Notes: generated by a model from the letters alone, not told the origin. Positions 26,770 through 35,686 are shown, counted from the first letter of the stretch. The stretch: 64,000 nt of DNA from Halobacteriovorax marinus (GCA_002163155.1 MAAO01000004.1:124001-188000); one strand, 5' to 3'. Made by a program: numbers and translations.

Positions 26770-27736
26770 GTCCTGCTTTTAAGAGATCGTGAAGACGTAA
26801 GAAACCAAAGAACTTTCCCTTCTCGACTACAGGGAGAACTGCGATGGGGTTTTCTCTTTCTTCCATTAATTTTAAGGCATCAAAGGCCAGAGTATCTCTA
26901 GTCACAGAGATTGGCTTAGCATTTAAAATATCAGTTACAGAAGTATCTAGATGACCATGGTATTCAGAAAGACTTCTTCTTATATCACCTTCAACTATAA
27001 GACCTGTAAACTTATCAGCATCTATCACTGCACAGGCTCCAAGCGGCTTATTCGTCATTTCCAAGACAACATCTTTAAGAGTCTTATCACTTGTGACAAT
27101 TGAACATTCAGAAGCTTTACACAGGAGATCCTGCACCTTCATGCTCAAACTCTTTCCAAGAAATCCTCCTGGATGATTCTTAGCAAAACCTTCTTTTGAA
27201 AGATTAACAATATTTTCAAAATACACTGCCAGAGCATCTCCCATGGCAATGGCCACAGTTGAACTTGTTGTTGGCGCTTGATTATTAATACAGGCTTCTT
27301 TTTCTACAGAGCAATCAAAGAAGATTCCACAATTCTTTCCAATCTCACTTCCTATAGCACCGAGAAGACCAATAACTCTCGTTACATTCATTGGCAGATA
27401 GGGAATAATTTTTAATATTTCTTCAGTCGTTCCTGACTTACTTAAAAATACAATGGCATCTCTTTCACTCAACCTTCCAAGATCTCCGTGTAGAGCTTCG
27501 GTAGGATGTAAGAAGAAAGACTTAAGACCTAGTGAAGTAAATGTTGATGCGAGCTTTGTTCCAATATGCCCAGATTTTCCCACTCCACAAAAAACCAAGT
27601 GCCCACCATTTTCAATTAAATCAGAAAACAACTCTCCTGCGAGGGAAACATCCTCTTCTCTTAAACGGCTGGCCGCAATTTCTATGGATTTAGCCTCTAA
27701 AGCGAGAACATTTTTTAAAATTTGTACATTACTCAT
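26750..27736 (-). CDS. kdsD: Arabinose 5-phosphate isomerase KdsD
   Basis: 328 residues: an N-terminal SIS sugar-isomerase domain (about 25-175; CGVGKSGHIG at 50-59, LHPTEALHGDLG at about 78-90) and two CBS domains (about 205-325). It makes arabinose 5-phosphate from ribulose 5-phosphate, the first step to Kdo. Other kds genes are not in this window. Overlaps lnt at the 3' end and diverges from the BamC-like gene after 54 bases, so they likely share a promoter region. Confidence 0.9.
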   Translation of the reverse strand: MSNVQILKNVLALEAKSIEIAASRLREEDVSLAGELFSDLIENGGHLVFCGVGKSGHIGTKLASTFTSLGLKSFFLHPTEALHGDLGRLSERDAIVFLSKSGTTEEILKIIPYLPMNVTRVIGLLGAIGSEIGKNCGIFFDCSVEKEACINNQAPTTSSTVAIAMGDALAVYFENIVNLSKEGFAKNHPGGFLGKSLSMKVQDLLCKASECSIVTSDKTLKDVVLEMTNKPLGACAVIDADKFTGLIVEGDIRRSLSEYHGHLDTSVTDILNAKPISVTRDTLAFDALKLMEERENPIAVLPVVEKGKFFGFLRLHDLLKAGLSSSKS

Positions 27737-27790
27737 TTCTTTTCCAATATTTACTTGGGTGTATTAATTATCTGAGTTAAAATTATAACA

Positions 27791-28357
27791 ATGTTAAAAC
27801 AACTTTATTATCAAATTCTTACTAAAAATAGACTAAAAAAGGGAGGACTTCTCTTTTTAATGCTTCTATCGGTTAATTTTAGCAGTTGCTCTAGTTATCA
27901 GCAGTTTCAATACATTGCTGAAGAATTTGAAATTCCATCAAAGTTATTTAAAACGAATTACAATCAGGCCTGGCAGGCAGTGCTACAAGTTATGCAGAAG
28001 TATGACTTGGCGCTACAAAGCCAGGAAGGCGGAGTCATCAAAACGAGATGGATTGATAACACTCTCCAACTTAACTTCGCCGACTCTTTTGGGAGTCGTG
28101 ATTCAGTTAAATCTGCTCGCTTCAAACTCATAGTGAATGTCGTAAAAGGTTTCAGTGGATCAAGAGAAGTTTCTAAGGTTACAGTCTTTAAAAGACAAAT
28201 GATTGAGCAAGACTTTCTACAAGGTTGGAAGGTTGAACGAAGTGACGGGATCCTAGAGCAATCCCTACTCTATCGAATCGAACGAGTGATCACTATCGAT
28301 AACAAACTCAAGAAGATCGAAGAAAAACGAAGTAAAGAACTCGAAGAATCTTTCTAG
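27791..28357 (+). CDS. BamC-like outer-membrane lipoprotein
   Basis: 188 residues with a lipoprotein signal: after an N-terminal basic stretch, LMLLSVNFSSCSS places the lipid Cys at about 33. The mature part (YNQAWQAVLQVMQKYDLALQ, GGVIKTRW) resembles the NlpB/BamC-type fold in which a helix of about 20 residues precedes paired strands. BamC belongs to the BAM complex that inserts outer-membrane proteins; assignment rests on a few motifs only. The long N-terminus before the lipobox may mean a later start. Its stop overlaps the left target repeat of the 28364 element. Confidence 0.55.
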   Translation: MLKQLYYQILTKNRLKKGGLLFLMLLSVNFSSCSSYQQFQYIAEEFEIPSKLFKTNYNQAWQAVLQVMQKYDLALQSQEGGVIKTRWIDNTLQLNFADSFGSRDSVKSARFKLIVNVVKGFSGSREVSKVTVFKRQMIEQDFLQGWKVERSDGILEQSLLYRIERVITIDNKLKKIEEKRSKELEESF

Positions 28358-28587
28358 ATTTCTAGGTACGCCGGTACCTATCGTGATTACCAATAATTAC
28401 AAACTACTTTTATTAAATTTATAGAGTGAATCAGCTTCAAAAGCTGAAAGATTGCGCACTCACGCTAGGAATGAATACTTTTCATTCAGAAATTCTTAAT
28501 AACTAGTGACTGAAGGGTGAAGTCGAGAGAAAGAAATCTTTAACTAATTGTTATCACCATAGGTACCCCCGTACCGCAGAGATTTCT
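28356..28587. mobile_element. MITE-like element with 8 bp target duplication
   Basis: AGATTTCT occurs at 28356-28363 and again at 28580-28587, flanking a 216 bp insert (28364-28579). The insert ends in imperfect inverted repeats of about 28 bases: GGTACG, two mismatches, GGTACCTAT, one mismatch, GTGAT, one mismatch, AC, matched on the opposite strand at the right end. Removing the insert and one repeat would leave a short spacer between the stops of two converging genes. It encodes nothing; hairpins CAGCTT/AAGCTG and GAATGAA/TTCATTC lie inside. The 5' TAGGTACGC also opens the element at 21248. Confidence 0.7.
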
Positions 28588-28588
28588 T

Positions 28589-29362
28589 TTAAAAAGTCTT
28601 CTCAGTAATGGCAATCTTGCTCCAATACCTTTTCTTAACTTTCATAGAACCTGCAGGAGATTTCCTACCTGTAATTTTAGCAAGAGACTTGTCCATCTCT
28701 GCAAAAATATCATCATACTTTCTATTCTTAATCATTGAGAGTAGTGGCTTCTTAGCTTTTTGAAACTTTAGCTCACCCACAGTCACAATAACTTTCTTAA
28801 TGATATTCGTTCTTTTTAAATTCTTAATTTTCTTATTCTTACCTTTTGGCTGGTAGTAGTTTCTCTTATCATAGAGCATCTGCCAAACAAAAGGAGCTTC
28901 ATCAGTTAATTTCAAAGTAGCAATATTATCTAACGCCTGAAATCTCACAATCATAGATTTATCTTTTAAGGCCGTACTAAACTTGCGTCCATACTCTCTT
29001 CCCTTTAGGGCAAGAAGTGTCTTAAGTGAAGCCATTCTCATGACCCAACTAGGATGTTTTAAAAACTTTGAAATAAAAGGAGCAGACTTCTTCCCCATCA
29101 CTTTTCCAAGCATGAAAGTTGCCACCCATCTATTTTTTTCAGGATATTTTCCGTTCTTCATAACTTCAACTAAAGCAGGAACAGACTTTCCATTATAAGA
29201 GAGTACTTCCTTCTTCAATTTTATGAGATCAGCTTTTGTAGATTTCTTTGAAAATTTCTTTAAGAGAGATTGAGTAATGACCTTATTAGTGGCAGAGGCA
29301 TCAACACTTGCATAAGAGGATGAAAATGAAAGAAACAAACTTATTAGTAAAATATTTTTCAT
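28589..29362 (-). CDS. Secreted HEAT-repeat-like protein
   Basis: About 257 residues from ATG 29362, where AAGGA lies five bases upstream; an ATG two codons earlier falls inside this site. Signal peptide at 1-19 (LFLSFSSSYA). The body has repeated helical pairs typical of HEAT/PBS-type repeats (VPALVEVMKNGKYPEKNRWV, SAPFISKFLKHPSWVMRMAS, STALKDKSMIVRFQALDNIA) and is highly basic. Such repeats usually serve as a protein-binding scaffold; the partner is unknown. It follows the coiled-coil gene at 29381 by 18 bases and may share its transcript. Confidence 0.7.
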   Translation of the reverse strand: MKNILLISLFLSFSSSYASVDASATNKVITQSLLKKFSKKSTKADLIKLKKEVLSYNGKSVPALVEVMKNGKYPEKNRWVATFMLGKVMGKKSAPFISKFLKHPSWVMRMASLKTLLALKGREYGRKFSTALKDKSMIVRFQALDNIATLKLTDEAPFVWQMLYDKRNYYQPKGKNKKIKNLKRTNIIKKVIVTVGELKFQKAKKPLLSMIKNRKYDDIFAEMDKSLAKITGRKSPAGSMKVKKRYWSKIAITEKTF

Positions 29363-29380
29363 AATCATCCTTAAAACTAA

Positions 29381-30373
29381 TTAACCAAGCATTTTTTCAA
29401 ATTCAGAAAGTAGCTCTTCAGCAGACTTCTGTTCACCTTCATTTGTAGGAACTCCATCTTCAGCTGGAGCTTCTTCCTCGGCAGGAGGTGTATCAGTAAT
29501 GGCCGCGGCCATCTGAGCTTCTAGATCTTCTCCACCTTCAGGTGATTCTTCAGGAGCAGCTTCTGAAATTTCTTCAGCAACTGGTTCAGCAACTGGTTCA
29601 GGTTCTGGAGCAGCAGCTTCAGGTTCCGCAGGAGCTTCAGCGGCAGGTGCACTACCACCAGCTTGTAATTCAGCAATTGTTTTCTTAAGTTCATCATTTT
29701 CTTGTTGAAGTCTTTTTAAGTTCGCAAGATCTTCTTCAATGATTTCATATTCCATGAGTCTTTCTTTTAACTCATCTCTTTCTTTTGTTACGTCCGCTAA
29801 TTGACCAGCAAGAGCTTCATCGCCACCACTTGCAACTGGAGCAGCATTTTTTAAAGCTTCTATCTCAGCTCTAAGCTTTTCAATTTCAGCTTGTAGAATG
29901 GCTACTTCTTCAGAGTTATCACCACCACCAGAAGAAAGAGAAGCAGCTTGTGCATCTCTTAACTTACTATCGAGTTCAGTAATTTGTCTGTCTTTGTCAG
30001 CGAGTCTTTGCGTAAGAGAAGAACACTCCGCAATTTTTTGATTCAACTCTTCAGAGCTATCTCCAACTGTAATATTCCCTGAAGGTAAACTACCTACCGG
30101 AACAACTGAAGGAATACCATCTCCAATATCTAATCCACCACCTCTAAAAAGTGAAGACTTTAAAGACGTAGAGTTTTGAATAATAGAATCCAAATACGAC
30201 TTCAAAACACTTGCTGGGATTTGATGAGAAAGTTGATGAAACTTCTTCTTATTGTAATGCCAATAAACAACAAGAATTACTAAAACTAAAATTAAAATGG
30301 ACAAGGTAATTATAAGTGTCTCGTCACTAAAGTGAGCGATTTCTCTTACGAACCTCTTAATTGTTTCTGTCAC
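29381..30373 (-). CDS. Membrane-anchored coiled-coil protein with Ala/Glu/Pro-rich tail
   Basis: 330 residues: one membrane helix at about 18-40 (ETLIITLSILILVLVILVVY), a low-complexity region, a coiled coil at about 115-240 (heptad-like SLTQRLADKDRQITELDSKL and IEKLRAEIEALKNA), then an Ala/Pro/Glu-rich acidic tail (240-325). Anchored in the inner membrane with most of the chain in the cytoplasm or periplasm. The tail is repetitive by composition only. No family call; the sequence resembles structural or scaffold proteins. Confidence 0.65.
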   Translation of the reverse strand: MTETIKRFVREIAHFSDETLIITLSILILVLVILVVYWHYNKKKFHQLSHQIPASVLKSYLDSIIQNSTSLKSSLFRGGGLDIGDGIPSVVPVGSLPSGNITVGDSSEELNQKIAECSSLTQRLADKDRQITELDSKLRDAQAASLSSGGGDNSEEVAILQAEIEKLRAEIEALKNAAPVASGGDEALAGQLADVTKERDELKERLMEYEIIEEDLANLKRLQQENDELKKTIAELQAGGSAPAAEAPAEPEAAAPEPEPVAEPVAEEISEAAPEESPEGGEDLEAQMAAAITDTPPAEEEAPAEDGVPTNEGEQKSAEELLSEFEKMLG

Positions 30374-30464
30374 GCATCCATCCTTGGAATACTAATGATT
30401 ATATCTACCTAGAATTATAGAGAGGTTATGGATTTTTGTAAATAGGAGTTAATGTCCCCTACTC

Positions 30465-31319
30465 TTAAAATTGTTTTTTTAATTCGTTATAGAAAGGAGC
30501 TCTTGCAGCGATGATAGATTCAGTGAATGGTTGGAACTTCCGACCTTTATAGTCTGTTACTTTTACACCACTTTGAATACATATTAAACCTGCCGCGGCC
30601 ATATCCCAGGGAGCCAATCCCTTCTCCCAAAAACCGTCGAAAGATCCGCTAGAAACAAGACATAGATCAAGGGCAGCACTGCCCATACGTCGAATACCAC
30701 GGGACTTTTTAATCATTTTCATAAAGTGAGCAAACTCATCATCTAGATAAGTTCCCTTTACGGAAACAAAACCTGTACTTAATAAACACTGATTTAATTT
30801 CTTAGTATTTTTGTCAGAGAAGAGTTTTCTCGCTCTCGTCCCCTCTTTTAAATTGCTCAACTTGCTCTCTGTTTCTGAAGTGGCAAAGAAACAATCTCCG
30901 TTTGTTGGTCTATAAACGACACCTAAAACAGGTTCACCATAGTGCAGTAGAGAAATACAAATAGCGTAGTAATCTAGTCCGTTAAGGTAATTATTTGTTC
31001 CATCTAAAGGATCTATAACCCAAGTCCAGGTTTTATCTTTAAAAACTTCATAAGCTTCTTTCTTATCACCAAACTGTGCGTAGGCTTTTTCTTCTGCCAG
31101 AATTTCATGATCAGGATATTTCTTAGAAATTTTCTTTAAAATGAATTTTTCAGAAGCAAGGTCAGCACTTGAGGCTACTCCCTGCGCTTGCTTAGAAGTA
31201 ATCGTGAGCAAGCTTAATTTCTTTTGATGCTTAAGGAGAATTTTTCCCGCATCAAAGGCCAGATCCATTGAGAATTTTAAGGCCTCATTAATATTTTTCT
31301 TATTCTTCGTCATCGTCAT
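30465..31319 (-). CDS. Inositol monophosphatase-family enzyme
   Basis: About 284 residues from ATG 31319; an ATG two codons later is also possible. Metal-binding motifs are complete: EE in ILAEEKAY, DPLDGTNNY (WVIDPLDGTNNYLNG) and WDMAAAGLI in the last third (SuhB/CysQ/IMPase family). Family members hydrolyse sugar phosphates such as inositol phosphate or PAP; which applies cannot be seen. It overlaps the 3' end of the YacG-like gene by 20 bases, so the three genes 32344-30465 form one transcript. Confidence 0.88.
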   Translation of the reverse strand: MTMTKNKKNINEALKFSMDLAFDAGKILLKHQKKLSLLTITSKQAQGVASSADLASEKFILKKISKKYPDHEILAEEKAYAQFGDKKEAYEVFKDKTWTWVIDPLDGTNNYLNGLDYYAICISLLHYGEPVLGVVYRPTNGDCFFATSETESKLSNLKEGTRARKLFSDKNTKKLNQCLLSTGFVSVKGTYLDDEFAHFMKMIKKSRGIRRMGSAALDLCLVSSGSFDGFWEKGLAPWDMAAAGLICIQSGVKVTDYKGRKFQPFTESIIAARAPFYNELKKQF

Positions 31320-31554
31320 AGAAATTTCCAAACCCTTGATCCATTTCATCGATATCAAATTCATCGATATTTATATGATCATCCGGTGTTCCTTTTACAG
31401 GTACAGTATAACTCTCATCAAGCCATTGTCCCATATCGATCATTTTACACCTCTCCGTACAAAAGGGGCGAAATTCTGAACTATAGTAATTAAATGTCTT
31501 CTTACAATTTGGACATTTAACTTTTAAAACTTTCTTGCTCTTAACTTTACTCAT
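31300..31554 (-). CDS. YacG-like zinc-finger protein
   Basis: 84 residues from ATG 31554 (an in-frame GTG two codons earlier overlaps the previous stop codon). The four Cys ligands are in CPNC and FCTERC, followed by MIDMGQWL, matching the YacG/DUF329 zinc-finger pattern. E. coli YacG binds DNA gyrase and inhibits it. The C-terminus here is unusually long and acidic (ending DDDEE). Overlaps the aminotransferase gene by eight bases. Confidence 0.8.
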   Translation of the reverse strand: MSKVKSKKVLKVKCPNCKKTFNYYSSEFRPFCTERCKMIDMGQWLDESYTVPVKGTPDDHINIDEFDIDEMDQGFGNFYDDDEE

Positions 31555-32344
31555 ACTCACTCACAAAGTTTTTAAATTTTTCTTGAAGCTTAGCCCAAGT
31601 CTCATTTAAATACTCTTTACCAGAATATTTCTTGATAGACCTAACGCCTTTTACACTATTGGTGAGCCAAACTTCTGAGCTATCCAATACATCACTCTCT
31701 AAGAGAGTTGTTTCCTTCACTGGAATATTTTCTTCTCTTAGAAATTGTAAAAGTAAACTTCTTGTCACTCCGTCTAAGATTCCAGGAATAAGTGCTGGAG
31801 TGTAAACAACACCGTCTTTTAAAAGAAAGATATTACTCGTGCCACATTCTAATAAATGATTTTCAAAGTTATAATAAACAAACTCATTAAAATCTGTTCT
31901 CTCTTTTAATTCCAATGTGTATTCAAGAAAGTTCCCTACTTTTAAAAAGTTCGGCAGATTAGTCTTTCCTCTAATGACATTCGATTTTTCTAGAACCAGC
32001 TCATCTTCTTGATTTACGTACGGCATTTTATAAATAAAGAAATCAATTTCACCATTTAAAGTCTTAGTGAATGTAATACGAAAGTAGTACTCACCTGAAT
32101 TCTCATGCAGCTTATTCAAACCTTCTTCAACTTCTTCTCGGTAATCTGAGAGATTTACTCCAAAGAGAAACTCAAGAGATTTATCTAGTCTTCTAAAATG
32201 GAGATCTACGCCCTGATAACTCCCATCAACCAACTTCAGCGAAGTAAAGGGAGACTCTCCAAAAAAGAGTCCTCTATTGAGAGAAAATCCAGACCAGAGG
32301 TGCGGTTCACAAATTTGATTTTGATGATAAATACATGCTTTCAC
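31547..32344 (-). CDS. Class IV aminotransferase (aminodeoxychorismate lyase or branched-chain type)
   Basis: 265 residues of the PLP fold type IV family. GVDLHFRRLDKSLEFLFG at about 45-62, a candidate PLP Lys in NFLKVGNFLEY, and LECGTSNIFLLKDG near 168-181 are family marks, and GILDGVTR follows. PabC (folate) and IlvE (branched-chain) cannot be separated by eye; the short length favours a PabC-like enzyme. First gene of a three-gene transcript with yacG-like and IMPase genes, divergent from the pantothenate cluster. Confidence 0.8.
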   Translation of the reverse strand: MKACIYHQNQICEPHLWSGFSLNRGLFFGESPFTSLKLVDGSYQGVDLHFRRLDKSLEFLFGVNLSDYREEVEEGLNKLHENSGEYYFRITFTKTLNGEIDFFIYKMPYVNQEDELVLEKSNVIRGKTNLPNFLKVGNFLEYTLELKERTDFNEFVYYNFENHLLECGTSNIFLLKDGVVYTPALIPGILDGVTRSLLLQFLREENIPVKETTLLESDVLDSSEVWLTNSVKGVRSIKKYSGKEYLNETWAKLQEKFKNFVSEYE

Positions 32345-32410
32345 TTAGCGACCTTTATTGAAAACCTAGGTCAATAATGATAGCTATTTGAATCAGCAAA
32401 GGAAAGACAA

Positions 32411-33352
32411 ATGAAGAACATTGTTATCATTGGATATGGCTCACAGGCCAAAGCTTGGGCACTCAATCTTAGAGACTCCGGATATGAAGTCACTATTGCT
32501 CTTAGAAAGAATTCTGCGTCTTTTGAACTCGCCAAGAAGAAGGGATTTTCCACCATCGAGCTTGAGTCGAGCGATTTACAAGAACACTCTACTTTTGCTC
32601 TATTAACACCTGACCACACACATAAATTAACCTTAAAAGAGAATCAGTCCTTCTTCCCAGAGAGGGCCAATATCATCTACGCCCACGGCTACAGCTATAC
32701 GGCATTTGATTTTAAAACTCACTACCCAGAGTTTAACCACCTCCTGCTGGCACCTAAGGCCATTGCCAGTGAAGTGAGATTTCAATTTGAAAATGACGGA
32801 AAACTTGGCGCTGCTTATTCTCTAGAAGATATAACTGCAGAAAAAAAACGAGATCTTTTTGAACTGATTAAATCAGTGGCCACTGGTATTGGAATTACCG
32901 CTGGTCCCTATGAGACCACATTTCTAGAAGAGACCAATGCTGATCTCTTTAGTGAACAATCTCTACTATGCTCTCTACTGCCCTATGGCGCACTGCACTC
33001 ATATAATAAACTAAGAGAAAAGGGTGTTAAACGTGAAATCGCTTACTTAGAGTGCTGGCTGGAAGTTAAGCTCATCGCGGATGCCATGGTAAAAATGGGT
33101 CCTGTGGAATTTTTCAAGCTCATCAGCCCTAACGCCTTGATAGGAGGCGAAAAGGCCCGCGAGATGCTCTTTGACAAGGACTATCACAACAAACTAGATT
33201 CACTACTCAATGATATTTGGAACCAAGACTTTTTTACAGAATGTGAAAGTGTTGATTTTAATAAATTGCGCGATGGTGTAATAGAGAGATGGTCAAAGGA
33301 AGAGCTGACTCAGACTCATGCCGACTTAGCTGATAGTTTAATAAATCGATAG
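32411..33352 (+). CDS. Ketol-acid reductoisomerase-like enzyme, probable ketopantoate reductase
   Basis: 313 residues. The N-terminal Rossmann part has GYGSQAKAWALNLRDSG at 8-24 and LRKNSASFELA (NADPH-type loop). The C-terminal part keeps the two-metal site: Asp178 and Glu182 in NADLFSEQ, Glu214 and Glu218 in YLECWLEVK, and Ser239. These are the ligands of class I KARI (IlvC). The next gene is panB, and coaX, coaBC and panC follow, while no ilvB/ilvD is present. KARI can reduce ketopantoate, so this copy likely gives the PanE step. Good Shine-Dalgarno (AAAGGAAAG). Confidence 0.85.
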   Translation: MKNIVIIGYGSQAKAWALNLRDSGYEVTIALRKNSASFELAKKKGFSTIELESSDLQEHSTFALLTPDHTHKLTLKENQSFFPERANIIYAHGYSYTAFDFKTHYPEFNHLLLAPKAIASEVRFQFENDGKLGAAYSLEDITAEKKRDLFELIKSVATGIGITAGPYETTFLEETNADLFSEQSLLCSLLPYGALHSYNKLREKGVKREIAYLECWLEVKLIADAMVKMGPVEFFKLISPNALIGGEKAREMLFDKDYHNKLDSLLNDIWNQDFFTECESVDFNKLRDGVIERWSKEELTQTHADLADSLINR

Positions 33353-33361
33353 GATTTTTAA

Positions 33362-34168
33362 GTGAAGAAACTAACAACGTTAAAAATTAAGGACCACAAA
33401 CTTAAAGAAAAGAAAGTTCCTTTGCAAATGCTAACTTGCTACGACTTTCAAACAGCTCAAATGTTAAATCAAACAGAGCTGGATTTAATTTTAGTGGGAG
33501 ATAGTGTTGGGAATGTTGTTCTTGGATACGACACTACTATCCATGTATCACTCGATGAAATGAAAATATTTGTTGCCGCTGTAAAAAGAGGGGCTCCGGA
33601 TAAGTTCATCGTTGCAGATCTTCCTTTTGGAAGTTACTCAACTGTTGAACAAGGATTAACTAGTGCCGTTGAATTATTTCAATACACTGGTGCTGAATCA
33701 GTAAAACTTGAAGGTGCTTTTCCTTATCAATTAGAATTAATTGAAAGACTAACTCAAATTGGAATTCCCGTAATGGGACATATTGGTTTAACTCCTCAAT
33801 CTGTACATGAACTTGGTGGTTACTATGTTCATGGAAAAGATGAAGACTCTGCAAATAAACTAGTTCAAGAAGCGCTTAAGCTACAAAAGGCCGGTTGCTT
33901 TGCCGTTGTGCTAGAGTGTGTACAAAAAGATATTGCCACTCTTATTACAAACGAGCTCTCTATTCCAACTATTGGAATTGGAGCTGGAGATAAAACAGAC
34001 GGACAAGTGCTAGTGTTCAATGACCTATTACAAATGGGACCTAAGAGACCACCAAAATTCTGTACTCCTGTTGCCAACTTGTTTGAACTTAAGAAAGAAT
34101 TAATTGAACAATATTTAACAGATAAAAAGAAAGTGAAAAATGTTGAAGAAGAATCTTCAGTCCATTGA
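33362..34168 (+). CDS. panB: 3-methyl-2-oxobutanoate hydroxymethyltransferase PanB
   Basis: 268 residues from a GTG start at 33362. PanB makes ketopantoate from 2-oxoisovalerate and methylene-tetrahydrofolate. LTCYDFQTAQMLNQTELDLILVGDS carries the metal/substrate region in the first third, VGNVVLGYDTTIHVSLDEM follows, KLEGAF is at about 117 and the late GIGAGDKTDGQVLVFNDLL is diagnostic. It sits nine bases after the KARI-like gene and overlaps coaX by 29 bases, so it is in the middle of a tight operon. Confidence 0.97.
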   Translation: MKKLTTLKIKDHKLKEKKVPLQMLTCYDFQTAQMLNQTELDLILVGDSVGNVVLGYDTTIHVSLDEMKIFVAAVKRGAPDKFIVADLPFGSYSTVEQGLTSAVELFQYTGAESVKLEGAFPYQLELIERLTQIGIPVMGHIGLTPQSVHELGGYYVHGKDEDSANKLVQEALKLQKAGCFAVVLECVQKDIATLITNELSIPTIGIGAGDKTDGQVLVFNDLLQMGPKRPPKFCTPVANLFELKKELIEQYLTDKKKVKNVEEESSVH

Positions 34169-34838
34169 TAATGGAAATACTAACCCTCATGTAGGGTTAT
34201 TCATTAAGGGAGAGCTAACTTCAGTGACTCCCCTATCTCTCTATACATTCGATTCAGAAATAGAATCCATAGCTTCAAGTGTTGGACCTGAAAAAAATCT
34301 ACAAGGTATAAAACATATAAACCTTAAAGAATATAGATTGAAAGATTCCTTTCTTGATATGCCGGTAAATTATGAAATGGCTTTAGGGGAAGATCGACTT
34401 CACCAAGGTTATTATATTTTTAATAAGAGAGAAAAAGGATTAAGCGTTTTAATTGATGCTGGTACTTTTACGACTGTTGATTTCATAAGTGAAGAGGGTT
34501 TAAAGGGAGGGTTTATTTTTCCAGGTCTTCAGACTTTTTTAAACTCCTATTCCTACGGTGAAAAACTCCCAACTCTTGAGACTACAGAAACACTTATTCC
34601 CGATCTAGACATTCCCCACTCTACTAGTGCGGCCATCACCAATGCCATGAAATATACCCAAGTTTCTTGGTTAGAGAAACTTCTTAAGGATCATGATATT
34701 CAAAAGATATACTTAAGTGGTGGTTACAGCTCCTTATTTTACGAAGTGTTACAAGATAGATTTAATGGACAAATTGTCCACGAAGAAAACTTTATCCACT
34801 ACGCCCTATTTGAAATATACTCTTATATAAAGAGGTAA
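34140..34838 (+). CDS. coaX: Type III pantothenate kinase (CoaX-like)
   Basis: 232 residues. CoaX phosphorylates pantothenate. It has the phosphate-binding DNGNT (about 10-14), GEDRLHQGYYI (pantothenate/ATP loop), DAGTFTT and GGFIFPGLQ, in the order expected for the ASKHA-fold type III enzyme. It is shorter than most CoaX proteins (about 255) and the N-terminal MLKKNLQS is unusual, but the ATG overlaps the panB gene in another frame, which is the only reasonable start. It is the step after PanC/PanB products. Confidence 0.85.
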   Translation: MLKKNLQSIDNGNTNPHVGLFIKGELTSVTPLSLYTFDSEIESIASSVGPEKNLQGIKHINLKEYRLKDSFLDMPVNYEMALGEDRLHQGYYIFNKREKGLSVLIDAGTFTTVDFISEEGLKGGFIFPGLQTFLNSYSYGEKLPTLETTETLIPDLDIPHSTSAAITNAMKYTQVSWLEKLLKDHDIQKIYLSGGYSSLFYEVLQDRFNGQIVHEENFIHYALFEIYSYIKR

Positions 34839-34841
34839 CCA

Positions 34842-35666
34842 ATGACTCAAAAATCAGACTTCCCCTATCTTCACGGTTTCAGTAACACTGAACAGGAACG
34901 ACTTTCGAAACAAGCTAAGTTTGCTGAACACACTGTTTATAAAAATATAAATTTCTCTGAACAAAGAAATATCTTAGAAGTTGGAAGTGGTGTTGGAGCT
35001 CAGACAGAAATCCTACTTAGAAGATTTCCTGATTTAAAAGTTACCGGAATTGATAGAAGTAAAGAACAACTTGCTACCGCCAAGAAGTTCTTAGAATCAA
35101 AGAATGAACTTACAGGAAGATTTGAATTTAAGTCCATGGATGCCACCAAAATGAAATTTGATGGCGAGAACTTTGATGGAGCTTTCCTATGTTGGGTACT
35201 AGAACACATCCCTAGACCCGAAAGAGTTCTAAGCGAAGTGAGAAGAGTTCTTCGTCCTGGATCTCCAGTTTATATTACAGAAGTTTTAAACTCCTCCTTT
35301 CTACTCGACCCCTACTCTCCCAACGTTTGGAAGTACTGGATGGCCTTTAACGATTACCAATACGACATGAAAGGTGATCCCTTTATTGGTGCCAAATTAG
35401 GAAATCTTTTATTGCAACAAGGCTTCAAAGATATTCAAGTGGAAACTGTCACGTGGCATTTAGATAATAGAAGACCGAAACAAAGAAAAGAATATATCGA
35501 TTTTTGGCATGAACTACTTTTTTCCGCATCCGATCAATTGCTGGAGGCCGGTAGAGTTACTGAGGAAATTGTCGAGGGAATGAAGAGAGAGATGGAGCAA
35601 GTGGCGAGTGATCCCAATGCTGTTTTCTATTATTCATTTATTCAAGCTAAAGCGAAAGTTTATTAA
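34842..35666 (+). CDS. SAM-dependent class I methyltransferase
   Basis: 274 residues. The SAM-binding motif ILEVGSGVGAQTEILLRRF is at about 44-62 with acidic GIDRS at the end of strand 2; GAFLCWVLEHIP is the post-motif. Substrate unknown. Three bases after coaX and on the same strand, so co-transcribed, but no pantothenate step needs it. The C-terminal third is helical and may form the substrate pocket. Related to the small-molecule (UbiE-like) class more than to rRNA enzymes, by eye. Confidence 0.82.
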   Translation: MTQKSDFPYLHGFSNTEQERLSKQAKFAEHTVYKNINFSEQRNILEVGSGVGAQTEILLRRFPDLKVTGIDRSKEQLATAKKFLESKNELTGRFEFKSMDATKMKFDGENFDGAFLCWVLEHIPRPERVLSEVRRVLRPGSPVYITEVLNSSFLLDPYSPNVWKYWMAFNDYQYDMKGDPFIGAKLGNLLLQQGFKDIQVETVTWHLDNRRPKQRKEYIDFWHELLFSASDQLLEAGRVTEEIVEGMKREMEQVASDPNAVFYYSFIQAKAKVY

Positions 35667-35686
35667 AACCTTCGCTTCATAGTAGA

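Noticed and set aside
28364-28579. Hidden small gene inside the MITE-like element
   Set aside because: The frames there are 10 codons or shorter, have no proper ribosome site, and the structure is better explained as a non-coding insert.
29381-30373. Ala/Glu/Pro-rich region as a repeat array
   Set aside because: Composition bias only; no repeat unit of fixed length could be seen, so it is listed as a protein tail, not a repeat.
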